From: Chloroflexota bacterium | GTDB taxonomy: Bacteria > Chloroflexota > Dehalococcoidia > Lucifugimonadales > UBA2985 | Assembly (NCBI GenBank): GCA_027622595.1 | Contig: JAQBZZ010000006.1 | Coordinates: forward strand, 1 to 52,709 | Length of the DNA: 52,709 nt | Reading direction: 5' to 3' | Shown: positions 19,441 to 28,875 of the stretch, piece by piece | Position numbering within the stretch: position 1 is the first letter of the stretch | Layout: each line of letters opens with the position of its first letter | Notes under the pieces: generated by a model | What the model was told of the DNA's origin: nothing | Databases searched by the model: none | Seen by the model: only the letters and a program-made list of their open reading frames with translations | Program-made: the position numbers and the translations under genes

Positions 19441-20520
19441 TTGGATGGACACACCGTGTTAGACCGACTCCAAGCCCTGAAGGGGCGTTTCACCGAGATA
19501 GAAGAAATGCTGGCGCGCACGGAGATCGCCACGGATCACGAGCGCGTCCAGGTACTGGCCAAAGAGCTGGCGACTTTGGAGAGTACAGTAGCCCTGTTTG
19601 ACCAGTACAGCGCGGTTTCCCAGCAGCTGGACGAGACCACGACCATCCTCCACGAGAGCCATGAAGCGGACATCAAAGCAATGGCCCAGGAAGAGATGGA
19701 ATCGCTTGAGGAGCGCAAAGAGAACCTGGAAGAACAGCTGCGTCTGGCCCTGCTCCCCAAGGATCACAATGACGACAAGGATGTGATAGTGGAGATAAGG
19801 GCAGGTACGGGGGGCGAGGAGGCAGCCCTCTTTGCGGGAGACCTGTACCGCATGTACGCGCGCTACGCCCTGGTCAAGGGGTGGGACGTGGACGTAATAG
19901 ACTCCAGTCCAACGGGCATCGGCGGCTTCAAAGAGGTCGTCTTCGAGGTCAAGGGCAAGGGAGCGTTCAGCCGCCTCAAGCACGAAAGCGGTGGTCACCG
20001 TGTCCAGCGTGTGCCAACCACAGAGACACAGGGCCGTATCCATACCTCCGCGGCCACCGTGGCTGTCCTTCCTGCGGTTGAGGAGGTGGAGGTGGATGTT
20101 GACCCGAACGACCTTCGCATCGACATATTCCACGCAGGCGGGCATGGCGGACAGAACGTGCAGAAGGTGGCTACGGCTGTCCGCATTGTACACATCCCAA
20201 CGGGCCTCGTTGCCATATGTCAGGACGAGCGCTCTCAGCTCAAAAACAAGCAACGTGCTATGGGAGTCCTGCGTGCCCGGATTCTGGCCCAGGAGATTAA
20301 CAGGCAGCATGAAGAGATGGCGGCAACACGTAAGTCCCAGGTGGGTACGGGAGACCGCTCGGAGAAGGTGCGCACCTACAACTTTCCTCAGAACCGGGTG
20401 ACGGACCATAGGATAGGCATGACCAGCCACAACCTGGAGCGAATTCTATTGGGTGAGTTGGACGAGTTCATAGATGGCTTGACCACTCAAGAGCAGGCTC
20501 GCCTGCTGGAAGAGGGCTGA
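19441..20520 (+). CDS. prfA: Peptide chain release factor 1 (TTG start)
   Basis: 359 aa; GGHGGQNVQKVATAVRI catalytic motif and PxT-type recognition region RVPTTETQGRIHTS. Confidence 0.96.
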   Translation: MDGHTVLDRLQALKGRFTEIEEMLARTEIATDHERVQVLAKELATLESTVALFDQYSAVSQQLDETTTILHESHEADIKAMAQEEMESLEERKENLEEQLRLALLPKDHNDDKDVIVEIRAGTGGEEAALFAGDLYRMYARYALVKGWDVDVIDSSPTGIGGFKEVVFEVKGKGAFSRLKHESGGHRVQRVPTTETQGRIHTSAATVAVLPAVEEVEVDVDPNDLRIDIFHAGGHGGQNVQKVATAVRIVHIPTGLVAICQDERSQLKNKQRAMGVLRARILAQEINRQHEEMAATRKSQVGTGDRSEKVRTYNFPQNRVTDHRIGMTSHNLERILLGELDEFIDGLTTQEQARLLEEG

Positions 20521-20521
20521 A

Positions 20522-21385
20522 GTGACACTGGGGCGATTTCTTGAAGAGACTCGCCTGGCCCTGGAATCCCATGGGGTGGAGGAGGCTTCCCTGGAGGCGG
20601 ACCTGTTTCTCATGAAGGCCCTGGACATAGACAGGTCTCGCCTCTACTCCTCTCCCGATAGGCCAGTAACCCTTGAAGAGCGACAAACTTTAGCCAGAGA
20701 CCTGGCCAGGCGATTTAATGGTGAGCCCTGGCCGTACATTTCCGGCTACAGAGAATTCTATGGGCTTAATCTAAGGGTGAACTCCAGGGTTTTCATTCCT
20801 CGTCCTGAGACGGAGCTGGTGGTTGACCTTGCTTTGGAGTTTGCACGGGAGCTTGCCGGGTCATTTCCAGCCGGTCGTCCCATTCGCATAGCAGACGTAT
20901 GTACGGGAAGTGGCGCCATTGCCATCGCTCTGGCGGTGCACCTGCCACAGGCAGCGGTATACGCAACAGACATTTCCACGCAGGCGTTGGAGACGGCCAG
21001 GCTCAACTGCCAGGACCACGGAGTGGAGCAAAGGGTAACCATTCTGGAGGGCGACCTTCTGAGCCAGATGCAGGGGCCCTTCGACCTGGTGGTCAGCAAT
21101 CCTCCGTACATTTCAAGGGGGGATATTCCATACCTCGCCAGGGAAGTGCGGACTGAGACCCTGGTTTCCCTGGACGGTGGTGAGGACGGACTCGAAGTCA
21201 TCCGTTCCCTTGTGCCACAGGCCATATCGAAGCTGAGCAGGCCGGGAGGCCTCATCATGGAGATATCGCCTGAGCAGGGGGAAGAAGTCTGCTCACTGAT
21301 CCGCTCAGTTGTGTCAGACGGTAATTGCACCCTGCATAAAGACCTTGCGGGAAGGCAGCGCGTGGTATTCGCCAGCCTGCCATGA
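20522..21385 (+). CDS. prmC: Release factor glutamine methyltransferase
   Basis: 287 aa; IADVCTGSGAIAIALA, NPPYIS motif; immediately downstream of prfA. Confidence 0.95.
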   Translation: MTLGRFLEETRLALESHGVEEASLEADLFLMKALDIDRSRLYSSPDRPVTLEERQTLARDLARRFNGEPWPYISGYREFYGLNLRVNSRVFIPRPETELVVDLALEFARELAGSFPAGRPIRIADVCTGSGAIAIALAVHLPQAAVYATDISTQALETARLNCQDHGVEQRVTILEGDLLSQMQGPFDLVVSNPPYISRGDIPYLAREVRTETLVSLDGGEDGLEVIRSLVPQAISKLSRPGGLIMEISPEQGEEVCSLIRSVVSDGNCTLHKDLAGRQRVVFASLP

Positions 21386-21450
21386 GGTATGTTGTCACCA
21401 TATCAACCAGATGATTTGAGTGTGACACTCGTGCGTGTGATGGGGTGGTG

Positions 21451-21480
21451 TTGACTGGAACTTGTCAAGTCGAGTATCAT
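21451..21480 (+). promoter_or_regulatory. Sigma70-type promoter (TTGACT-18-TATCAT) upstream of methyltransferase
   Basis: TTGACT 21451-21456, 18-nt spacer, TATCAT 21475-21480. Confidence 0.55.
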
Positions 21481-21490
21481 TTCGGTGAAA

Positions 21491-21570
21491 CAGCATCGGA
21501 TGCTGTGGACTGAGTCGTTGCTCATGAGCAAGAGTCCACAGTTCTGGATGTGCAAATAGATAACGAACTG
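21491..21570 (+). promoter_or_regulatory. Structured 5' leader with three overlapping hairpins
   Basis: CAGCATC-g-GATGCTG (21491-21505); CTGTGGACT...AGTCCACAG (21503-21541) with inner palindrome TTGCTCATGAGCAA (21518-21531); CAGTTC...GAACTG (21539-21570). Confidence 0.5.
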
Positions 21571-21584
21571 GGGGAACCAACACC

Positions 21585-22436
21585 ATGGCAAACAAGGAAA
21601 AAGTGACGTATGTAAGTGCAGGTGACATGAACTTCTCCTTTGCCGCTTTTGCCAACACACCTTTCTATCGGAAAATCAACACCGACTTGGTCGAACTCTC
21701 ACAGGTACATCCAGGCCAGCGGGTTGTGGACTTGGCATGCGGCACCGGTGGAGTAACAAAGATTATTCTGGAGAGGCTGCGTGGGGCTAAAGAGAGCCTG
21801 GTTATTGGAGTTGACCTCTCGACCTTCGCTCTCAAGCAGGCCAGGGCAGAGATAAGCAGTGCCAAGGATGCCATGGTGCAGTTCGTCCAGGGTCGGGCCG
21901 AGCATCTGTCGCAGGTAATACGTGAGAAGGTGGATGCGGTGGTGTTCTGCAATGCCATCCATCTGGTGCCCGACAAAGAGCAGCTCTCAGGTGAGGTCTT
22001 TTCCACCCTGCGGAGCGGCGGAGTCTTCGCCTTCAACACATCGTTCTATGAGGGCGGGCATCCTCCGGAGACCGAGCAGTGGTATCGGCGATGGATGTTC
22101 AGGTCGGTGCGTATTCTAAGGTCCGAGTACGGCTTGTCGCCAGTCAAGGCTGAGAAGGTGGAAGCCCGCCAGCACTTGACCGTGGAGCAGTACACCGATC
22201 TGCTTAAAGAGCGTGGTTTCCAGATTAAGGAACAGCGAGTCAACACCATCCAGGTGCCCCTGGAAGGCTGGGTGCTCATAAGCCAGTTTGAGGACTGGAT
22301 AACGGGTGTCCTGCCAGGCGTGCCACTGAAAGAGGCCAGCAACTCCCTTCAAAAGGCAGCAACTCAGCTATTCGAGGAGATGAAGGTTAACTTTATACCT
22401 CGCAACTGGCTGGAGATAGTCGCCGTCAGGCCTTAG
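21585..22436 (+). CDS. Class I SAM-dependent methyltransferase
   Basis: 283 aa; VVDLACGTGGVTKIIL, VIGVDLSTFALKQAR. Confidence 0.85.
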   Translation: MANKEKVTYVSAGDMNFSFAAFANTPFYRKINTDLVELSQVHPGQRVVDLACGTGGVTKIILERLRGAKESLVIGVDLSTFALKQARAEISSAKDAMVQFVQGRAEHLSQVIREKVDAVVFCNAIHLVPDKEQLSGEVFSTLRSGGVFAFNTSFYEGGHPPETEQWYRRWMFRSVRILRSEYGLSPVKAEKVEARQHLTVEQYTDLLKERGFQIKEQRVNTIQVPLEGWVLISQFEDWITGVLPGVPLKEASNSLQKAATQLFEEMKVNFIPRNWLEIVAVRP

Positions 22437-22440
22437 AACC

Positions 22441-22477
22441 TAATCGAGGCAAGACCTCAGAGGTCCTGCCTCGATTA
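22441..22477. terminator. Bidirectional terminator hairpin between convergent genes
   Basis: taatcgaggcaagacct-cag-aggtcctgcctcgatta; 17-bp stem with one mismatch between the methyltransferase and YceI stop codons. Confidence 0.7.
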
Positions 22478-22520
22478 CATCAGAGTCTTCTAGGATTCGC
22501 CCGCGGTGGTCGGGTATTAC

Positions 22521-23087
22521 TTAAGCCGCTTTGCTCTCTGCGACCAGTGATTCCGTTTCCTTGATCGCCTCCACGTCCAGTGAAATGTTCACCTTGTCTC
22601 CAACCAGCACTCCGCCCGCTTCCAGGGCTACATTCCATTCAAGGCCAAAGTCCTTTCGGTCTATGGCCGTCTCGGCGCTGAAGCCCGCTCGTACTAACCC
22701 ATAAGGGTCGGTAGCCACACCTGAGAATTCCGCGTCAAGTACCACTTCCCGGGTGACGCCTTTGATGGTCAGATCCCCGACCACCCTGTATCCGTCTCCG
22801 TGGCGCTCGATGCGATGGCTCCTGTACGTCATTGTGGGATACTTCTCCACCTCCAGGAAGTCCGCCGACAGCAGGTGGGCGTCGCGCTGCTGCTCCCGGG
22901 TATCTAGGCTGGCGATGTCTACCTCTACCTCAATGGAGGAGCGGGTGGGGTCCTCCTCATCCAGGTCAATGGTGCCGCTTACTTTCCCGAATCGCCCTTT
23001 TACTTTGGCCACGATCATGTGCCGCACTGAGAATTCGATGCTCGTATGGCTATTGTCAATCTTCCAGGTCATTTCTGTCTCCTTCAT
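22521..23087 (-). CDS. YceI-family (lipocalin-like) protein
   Basis: 188 aa; WKIDNSHTSIEFSVRHMIVAKVKGRFGKVSGTIDLD, FLEVEKYPTMTYRS, LTIKGVTREV. Confidence 0.93.
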   Translation of the reverse strand: MKETEMTWKIDNSHTSIEFSVRHMIVAKVKGRFGKVSGTIDLDEEDPTRSSIEVEVDIASLDTREQQRDAHLLSADFLEVEKYPTMTYRSHRIERHGDGYRVVGDLTIKGVTREVVLDAEFSGVATDPYGLVRAGFSAETAIDRKDFGLEWNVALEAGGVLVGDKVNISLDVEAIKETESLVAESKAA

Positions 23088-23277
23088 TCTGCATTTTTCA
23101 CGTTATAAATTAATGTCAGGTCCAGGCATTGCATGGACCATTTAGAGGTATCAAGTTAGCTACATGTTGGCATTATTGTGCACTTCCTTTCTGGGTTGCC
23201 TGTTTATATAGATGCGGGTTTCCTTCTGTAGATGCAAAATTCTAAAACTATGGAACTCTTACCCAAAAAAGAGAGGC

Positions 23278-23586
23278 CTACACGGTTGATTCCTGCCGTG
23301 CCTTCCCATGAATCCCCTCGAACTGGGGCAGAAAACGCTCCAGCCGATCGTGGTTGAGACGAAAGAACATGTGCAGTCCCTCCTTGCGGGATTCCATGAG
23401 GCCGCAGTTCTCCAGGACGCGGAAATGGTGCGATAGCGCTGGGCTAGAGAGGGGAAATCTATCTGTGATCTCAGCGCAACTGACCTCGTCTACTTTGAGC
23501 ATCATGCGTACAATCTGGTACCGAGTCTTGTCAGACAGGGCTTTGAAGATCGCTATTGCTTCCTTGTCGAACTGTTCGTTATACAT
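23278..23586 (-). CDS. ArsR-family winged-helix transcriptional regulator
   Basis: 102 aa; IFKALSDKTRYQIVRMML, LSSPALSHHFRVLENCGLMESRKEG. Confidence 0.9.
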   Translation of the reverse strand: MYNEQFDKEAIAIFKALSDKTRYQIVRMMLKVDEVSCAEITDRFPLSSPALSHHFRVLENCGLMESRKEGLHMFFRLNHDRLERFLPQFEGIHGKARQESTV

Positions 23587-23742
23587 GAGTTACTATTTTT
23601 AAAAACACTGAACTGTTTATATTTTAGCCTCGGCCTTCCTGCTTGTCAAGGGCGTCGTGAAAAAGGATGTTCGTCTTCCTTGACTCTCCCTGGGAAAGAA
23701 CCCTAGAATGGGCAGCATAGAATGCCAGCCTGGGGTGATCAG

Positions 23743-24255
23743 ATGATTCTTTTGGGAGTTGACCCCGGCCTTCTCCGAATGGGGTACGGAGTGATAGAAG
23801 CCCAAGGAAGCGATGTGCGGTTGAAAGAGGGCGGGATCATCCAGGGTGGCCCTTCCTCCACACCAATAGCGCAGAGATTGCTCACCCTCTATGACGGCAT
23901 TCGGGAGGTTGTGGCCGAGTATTCCCCCATCGCACTGGCTCTGGAGGAGATATACTCCCATTATGCCTACCCAAATATAGCAATACTCATGGGCCACGCG
24001 CGTGGTGTGGTCTGCTTGGCGGCAGCTCAAGCGGGGATACCTGTGTTCAACTACGCTTCCACCAAGGTGAAGCATTCTATGGTAGGCAGCGGCAGGGCCA
24101 GCAAAGCACAGCTACAAAGGGCAATCCAGACGCGTCTGAATCTGACGCACGTCCCTGAACCCAATGACGTTGCGGATGCCTTAGCCCTGGCTCTATGCCA
24201 CTGGCAGATGGCTGGAGCAACTGAAATGATTTTGCAGGGTCGTAGGGCTAGCTGA
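23743..24255 (+). CDS. ruvC: Holliday junction resolvase RuvC
   Basis: MILLGVDPGLLRMGYGVIEA, ALEEIY, HARGVVCLAAAQAGIPVFNYASTKVKHSMVG, DVADALALALCH. Confidence 0.95.
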   Translation: MILLGVDPGLLRMGYGVIEAQGSDVRLKEGGIIQGGPSSTPIAQRLLTLYDGIREVVAEYSPIALALEEIYSHYAYPNIAILMGHARGVVCLAAAQAGIPVFNYASTKVKHSMVGSGRASKAQLQRAIQTRLNLTHVPEPNDVADALALALCHWQMAGATEMILQGRRAS

Positions 24256-24281
24256 ATATCCCTATGCAGGTGTAATAGACA

Positions 24282-24923
24282 GTGATCAACTATCTCAAGG
24301 GTATTATTCGGCGTATCTACAAGGATGAAGGGCGCGTAGTCATTGACGTTAAGGGCGTTGGCTACGAGCTGCTCCTTCCGTACTTCGTTATGCGTTCACT
24401 CGAAGAAGAGGAGAGAAGCGAGGGTGACGAGGTGGAGATGGAGATATACTTCCATGTATCGGAGAGACAGCCCCGGCCAGTCCTCGTAGGTTTTAGAAAA
24501 GAATATGAACGCACCTTCTTCGAGAAACTGATTCAAGTGGAGGACGTTGGAGTCAGTACTGCAGCACGTGCACTGGTGTTCTCCATTTCCACCATAGCCA
24601 GGGCAATAGAGGATGGAGACACAGGCCTGTTGGTGCGAATGCCTGGGATAGGGAAGAGGACTGCTGATAAGATGGTTGCCACTCTACGGGGCAAGGTGGC
24701 GGAATGGGCACTGCTCAAGGACGAGGGATATACCACCGTTCCTGCTGTTACGGCGCATGGAGATGTCGAAGAAGAGGTGGTGAGCGTGCTCGTGAATCTG
24801 GGACATCGCCGTGCCGATGCAAGGCAAAAGGTAGAGGAGGCGGCCAAGGCCGTATCCAACCTCAGAGATGCTCAGGAACTGCTGAGGGAAGTCTTCAGGC
24901 TGGAACGTGGATTGAGCGAATAG
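24282..24923 (+). CDS. ruvA: Holliday junction DNA helicase subunit RuvA (GTG start)
   Basis: 213 aa; INYLKGIIRRIYKDEGRVVIDVKGVGYELLLP, GIGKRTADKMVATLRGK. Confidence 0.95.
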   Translation: MINYLKGIIRRIYKDEGRVVIDVKGVGYELLLPYFVMRSLEEEERSEGDEVEMEIYFHVSERQPRPVLVGFRKEYERTFFEKLIQVEDVGVSTAARALVFSISTIARAIEDGDTGLLVRMPGIGKRTADKMVATLRGKVAEWALLKDEGYTTVPAVTAHGDVEEEVVSVLVNLGHRRADARQKVEEAAKAVSNLRDAQELLREVFRLERGLSE

Positions 24924-25979
24924 ATGCCAAGAGAACGCATCATAAAAGGAGACGATCAGGAGCCGGCGGCTGAGGTAGAGGTTAAGCAGGGGCCTGAGCC
25001 TGAAGAGGGTCTGATATGGAGCCTGCGTCCCCGTACGTTGGATGAGTATGTGGGACAGACACTGGTGGTGGAGAGCCTCAGCATTGCCATAGATGCCGCT
25101 AGAGAGCGCAAGGAGCCTCTTGAGCACGTGCTCTTTCATGGCCCTCCGGGGCTTGGGAAAACTACGCTGGCCCACATCATCTCCAGGGAGATGGGTGCAG
25201 AAATAGTCCATACCTCTGGTCCTGCCCTGGAAAAGCCCCTTGACATCGTTGGCATCCTGTCGAATTTGAATGAAGGGGAAGCGCTGTTCATAGACGAAAT
25301 ACACCGGTTGCCTCACACAGTGGAGGAGTACCTGTACTCCGCTATGGAGGACTTCCAGGTAGATTTTGTTTACGGTAAGGGTGCATTTGCTCGAACACTT
25401 CCATTTCAACTCAAGCGGTTCACCCTGATTGGAGCAACCACAAGGGCCGGACTGCTCACACCTCCCCTGCGAGACCGCTTCGGAATGATTTACCACCTCG
25501 ATTTCTATTCAACGGAGGAATTAACGAAGGTGGTGAGCCGCTCCGCCGAAATCCTCAATGTGGACATAGACCAGGAAGGTGCCCAGGAGATTGCCAGCCG
25601 GTCTAGAGGGACCCCCAGGGTGGCGAACCGGCTATTGCGGCGGGTGAGGGATTACGCCCAAGTGAAGACCCGGGGCACCATCACCAAAGATGTCGCGAAC
25701 ACCGCACTGACCAGGGAGGGTGTGGACGAACTGGGACTGGACAGGCTCGATAGGCTGTATCTGAGCACCATCGCCGAGAACTACAGAGGCGGCCCGGTGG
25801 GCATAGATGCCCTGGCTGCGACTGTAAACGAAGAGGTGCAGACCCTTGTCGATGTGGTGGAACCCTTTTTGCTGAAGATGGGGTTTGTTCTCAGAACACC
25901 AGGGGGGCGTAAGATCGGGGAAGCGGCCATGTCGAAGCTTGGCCTGCTTGACCTGAGGGAACAGGGAAGGCTTTTGTGA
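24924..25979 (+). CDS. ruvB: Holliday junction DNA helicase RuvB
   Basis: 351 aa; LRPRTLDEYVGQ, LFHGPPGLGKTTLAHIISREMG, RGTPRVANRLLRRVRDYA. Confidence 0.97.
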   Translation: MPRERIIKGDDQEPAAEVEVKQGPEPEEGLIWSLRPRTLDEYVGQTLVVESLSIAIDAARERKEPLEHVLFHGPPGLGKTTLAHIISREMGAEIVHTSGPALEKPLDIVGILSNLNEGEALFIDEIHRLPHTVEEYLYSAMEDFQVDFVYGKGAFARTLPFQLKRFTLIGATTRAGLLTPPLRDRFGMIYHLDFYSTEELTKVVSRSAEILNVDIDQEGAQEIASRSRGTPRVANRLLRRVRDYAQVKTRGTITKDVANTALTREGVDELGLDRLDRLYLSTIAENYRGGPVGIDALAATVNEEVQTLVDVVEPFLLKMGFVLRTPGGRKIGEAAMSKLGLLDLREQGRLL

Positions 25980-26096
25980 AGCGTGACGCAGGGGATTCCA
26001 AAGAGAATTCCATTCCATTTACGGGTGATAGTCGAAGGGAGTTTTTCAGCACTCTGCTGGATGGAATCAGACATTCAGATATAGGGGAGGCTTGAC

Positions 26097-26420
26097 ATGA
26101 TTTACGAAATACGGACATATGAGGCAATGCCCGGGAAAATACAGGCGCTCAATCAGAGGTTTGCCAATATAACTATGAAATACTTCGAGAAACATGGCCT
26201 CAAAGCTGTGGGGTTCTGGACTGAGGATGTTGGAACCAGCAACACCCTCGTATACATGCTGGCGTTCGATGACATGGCACAACGTGAGCGTGCGTGGAGT
26301 GCCTTCAGGGCAGACGGTGAGCGTTTGGAACTCTTCGCCGAAACGGAGAGCCAGGGGCAGCTGGTTGCCAGGATAACCAACCGCATTCTCAAGCCAACGG
26401 ACTATTCGCCCCTGCAATAG
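26097..26420 (+). CDS. NIPSNAP-family protein
   Basis: 107 aa; MIYEIRTYEAMPGKIQALNQRFANITMKYFEKHGLKAVGFWTEDVG...LVYMLAFDDMAQRERAWSAF. Confidence 0.88.
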   Translation: MIYEIRTYEAMPGKIQALNQRFANITMKYFEKHGLKAVGFWTEDVGTSNTLVYMLAFDDMAQRERAWSAFRADGERLELFAETESQGQLVARITNRILKPTDYSPLQ

Positions 26421-26430
26421 TCCGTTGGCT
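26392..26430. terminator. 15-bp perfect hairpin overlapping the NIPSNAP stop codon
   Basis: agccaacggactatt-cgcccctgc-aatagtccgttggct; stop TAG lies in the right arm; no clear U-tract. Confidence 0.65.
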
Positions 26431-26599
26431 ATATGGGGTTCTGTACGCAAACTCACGAAACGGTGCCGTTATTACTCCATGAATAGGCACATGTGCGGGA
26501 GTACAGAGTACAGAAACCTGACTCTTTGCATATGGTTTAAGACAGCTTAAGGTTGGATGGCCGTCATAAGCTGATCTAATGCATCTGGAGTGAACATAT

Positions 26600-27118
26600 A
26601 TGAAGTTGCCGGTGAGGGTCTTCGACCCGAAGGTCAAGCAGGGGTTCAACAGATACCTGTTCCAGTGCTCTCTTGCTACCCTTGCATTATTCTTGATTCT
26701 GACTTTAGAAGGTGCCCATCTTTCCAAGGCCATCGTCATCGCGGCCATAGCGTCCACGGCCTTCGTGGTGTTTGTCACACCTCATAGCACTACTGCTACT
26801 CCTCGTCACGTCATCGGCGGGCACTTCATCTGCCTTGCCATTGGCAGTGCATTTTCGATTCTTGATGGCACTGCCATTGGTCAGAGCATACTGTCCGCCA
26901 CTCCCATTCTCTTCGATTTAGAGGCGGCGTTGGCGGTAGGCTTAAGCATATTCTTGATGGCTGCAACCGATACGGAACACGCTCCCGCGGCTGGCACAGC
27001 CTTGGGTGTTGTTGCTCATAATTTCAGTTTTGGTCTAGTATTCTTTCTAGCTGCCGGCGTTGTGCTTCTATCTATAACCCACGTTCTTCTGCGTTCCCGG
27101 CTGCGCGATCTCCTGTGA
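26600..27118 (+). CDS. HPP-family integral membrane protein
   Basis: 172 aa; ASTAFVVFVTPHSTTATPRHVIGGHFICLAIG...TDTEHAPAAGTALGVV. Confidence 0.75.
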   Translation: MKLPVRVFDPKVKQGFNRYLFQCSLATLALFLILTLEGAHLSKAIVIAAIASTAFVVFVTPHSTTATPRHVIGGHFICLAIGSAFSILDGTAIGQSILSATPILFDLEAALAVGLSIFLMAATDTEHAPAAGTALGVVAHNFSFGLVFFLAAGVVLLSITHVLLRSRLRDLL

Positions 27119-27441
27119 TCTGCTCACAGATTATCCAGTCCCCACGCCGTTCATTTTGAATGGTTAGTTGTCGGGACGAATTGTGAAGAGGGTCTGTACC
27201 ACCGGGTTCACTCATTGACAGGAGAAGCCAATGGATATAGAATCGCCGCGCAGATGAATGTTAGAACGATAGTTCGTGACGCACACATTATAATGCTTGC
27301 TAGCGTTGCTTTTTCAAGCCTCTTCCCTTCATGATTAAACCTCCCTCGCTTAATTGCGGATACTCCAATTCGAAGCTTTTTAGACTCCGTTCAGACATGA
27401 GCTATTCACTTTCCCAAGGTTTGACGAGCAGGAAGTAAGGT

Positions 27442-28869
27442 TTGCGACAGGTGTGGCGTCCCAGACCGGGCGATAGGGTAGTAAGGCACCCCCGCGAGGA
27501 AGAGATCCGGCCGCTTCATATTACGGCGGCTCCGCCGCGAGTTCCTCCCAAGAACTTCGGTTCCCCTTACATGCTGATGGGAGGATTTGCCTTCCTCATC
27601 GGTGTGGGGACACTACTCTTGCTCCTGCCCTTCACCAATACTCAGGGAGGCATTACCCCCTTTTCCGATGCCTTCTTCACCGCCGCGTCCGCCGTTACTG
27701 TCACCGGGTTAGTGGTGGTGGACACTCCAACATACTGGAGCTTCTCCGGGCAGCTCGTAATCATGGTCCTCATATTCACCGGGGGATTGGGAATCATGAC
27801 CAGCGCCACCTTCCTCCTTGTCATCATAGGTCAACGCATAACTCTGGCTAACCGTCTGCTGATGAGGGAGAGTCTGGGGGTCAATCAGCTCGGCGGCCTG
27901 ATAAGGCTCACCCTGCGAATCGTCTTCGTCGTGGTGGCCATACAGATAGTGGGCTTTCTTGTTCTGTTTGCGAGGCTGGTCTATGAATACCCACTTGGGA
28001 CGGCCCTGTGGCAGGCTGGATTCCACGCCGTTTCGGCCTTCAATAACGCAGGGTTCGTCATACTCCCGGATTCCCAGAGCCTGAGCGCTTTCCAACAGGA
28101 CTACGCTCTCCTGATTCCGCTTATTCTCCTCATCGTATTGGGGGGGTTGAGCTACAGCGTGATGCTGGATGTATTCGGGTATCGTAGGTTCAACCGGTAT
28201 ATGCTGGACACAAAGCTGGTTGTCGTCGTAACCACAGCGTTGCTTCTTTTGGGAACCGGGGTTATTTTCATTGCGGAATATGCCAATCCAGCTACATTTG
28301 GTTCCCTGCCTGTTTGGACTAAAATACTGGACTCGTTTCTCCTATCCGCTAGCGGCAGGACCGCCGGGTTCACCACGGTGGACTTCGGGGATATGGAGCA
28401 GCACAGCAACTTCTTCCTCACCGGGATGATGTTTATTGGAGGGGCGTCTGCTTCAACCGCCGGAGGCATCAAGGTGAATACCTTTGCCGTACTGCTGGCT
28501 GCGGTACTGTCCTCCATCGGCGGGAAGACCCACGTAACGGCCTTCGGCAGGGAAATACCCCAGACGCAGGTCTATCGTGCTCTGACGGTGCTAATGCTGG
28601 GGATGGCAACAGTATTCGCAGTGGCTTTATTTCTGACCGTTAGCGAGGGTTTCCCGTTTATCCAGATACTGTTTGAGACCATATCTGCCTTCGCCACTGT
28701 CGGACTCTCCACAGGAATTACCGACGAACTATCGCAGATGGGGCGGCTAATCATAATCCTTACCATGTACTTTGGGAGAATAGGGCCAATTACACTGGCG
28801 CTGATTCTGGCACAGCGAGAGGAAGCTGTGCCCTATCGGTATGCTGAAGAAAGGGTTAAAATAGGTTGA
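27442..28869 (+). CDS. trkH: TrkH/KtrB-family potassium uptake protein
   Basis: 475 aa; repeated pore regions FFTAASAVTVTGLVVVDT, AFNNAGFVIL, ASGRTAGFTTVDFGD, TISAFATVGLSTGIT; TTG start assumed. Confidence 0.93.
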   Translation: MRQVWRPRPGDRVVRHPREEEIRPLHITAAPPRVPPKNFGSPYMLMGGFAFLIGVGTLLLLLPFTNTQGGITPFSDAFFTAASAVTVTGLVVVDTPTYWSFSGQLVIMVLIFTGGLGIMTSATFLLVIIGQRITLANRLLMRESLGVNQLGGLIRLTLRIVFVVVAIQIVGFLVLFARLVYEYPLGTALWQAGFHAVSAFNNAGFVILPDSQSLSAFQQDYALLIPLILLIVLGGLSYSVMLDVFGYRRFNRYMLDTKLVVVVTTALLLLGTGVIFIAEYANPATFGSLPVWTKILDSFLLSASGRTAGFTTVDFGDMEQHSNFFLTGMMFIGGASASTAGGIKVNTFAVLLAAVLSSIGGKTHVTAFGREIPQTQVYRALTVLMLGMATVFAVALFLTVSEGFPFIQILFETISAFATVGLSTGITDELSQMGRLIIILTMYFGRIGPITLALILAQREEAVPYRYAEERVKIG

Positions 28870-28875
28870 GGTGAA

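Noticed and set aside
19459-20430. 323-aa minus-strand ORF
   Set aside because: Antisense shadow of prfA, which has intact GGQ and recognition motifs.
24684-25496. 270-aa minus-strand ORF
   Set aside because: Antisense to ruvA/ruvB; no protein-family features.
27123-27441. Possible c-di-AMP (ydaO) riboswitch upstream of trkH
   Set aside because: Looked for conserved ydaO-type GGGGA/GGGUGAAUC blocks and found none; the long leader remains unexplained but unsupported.
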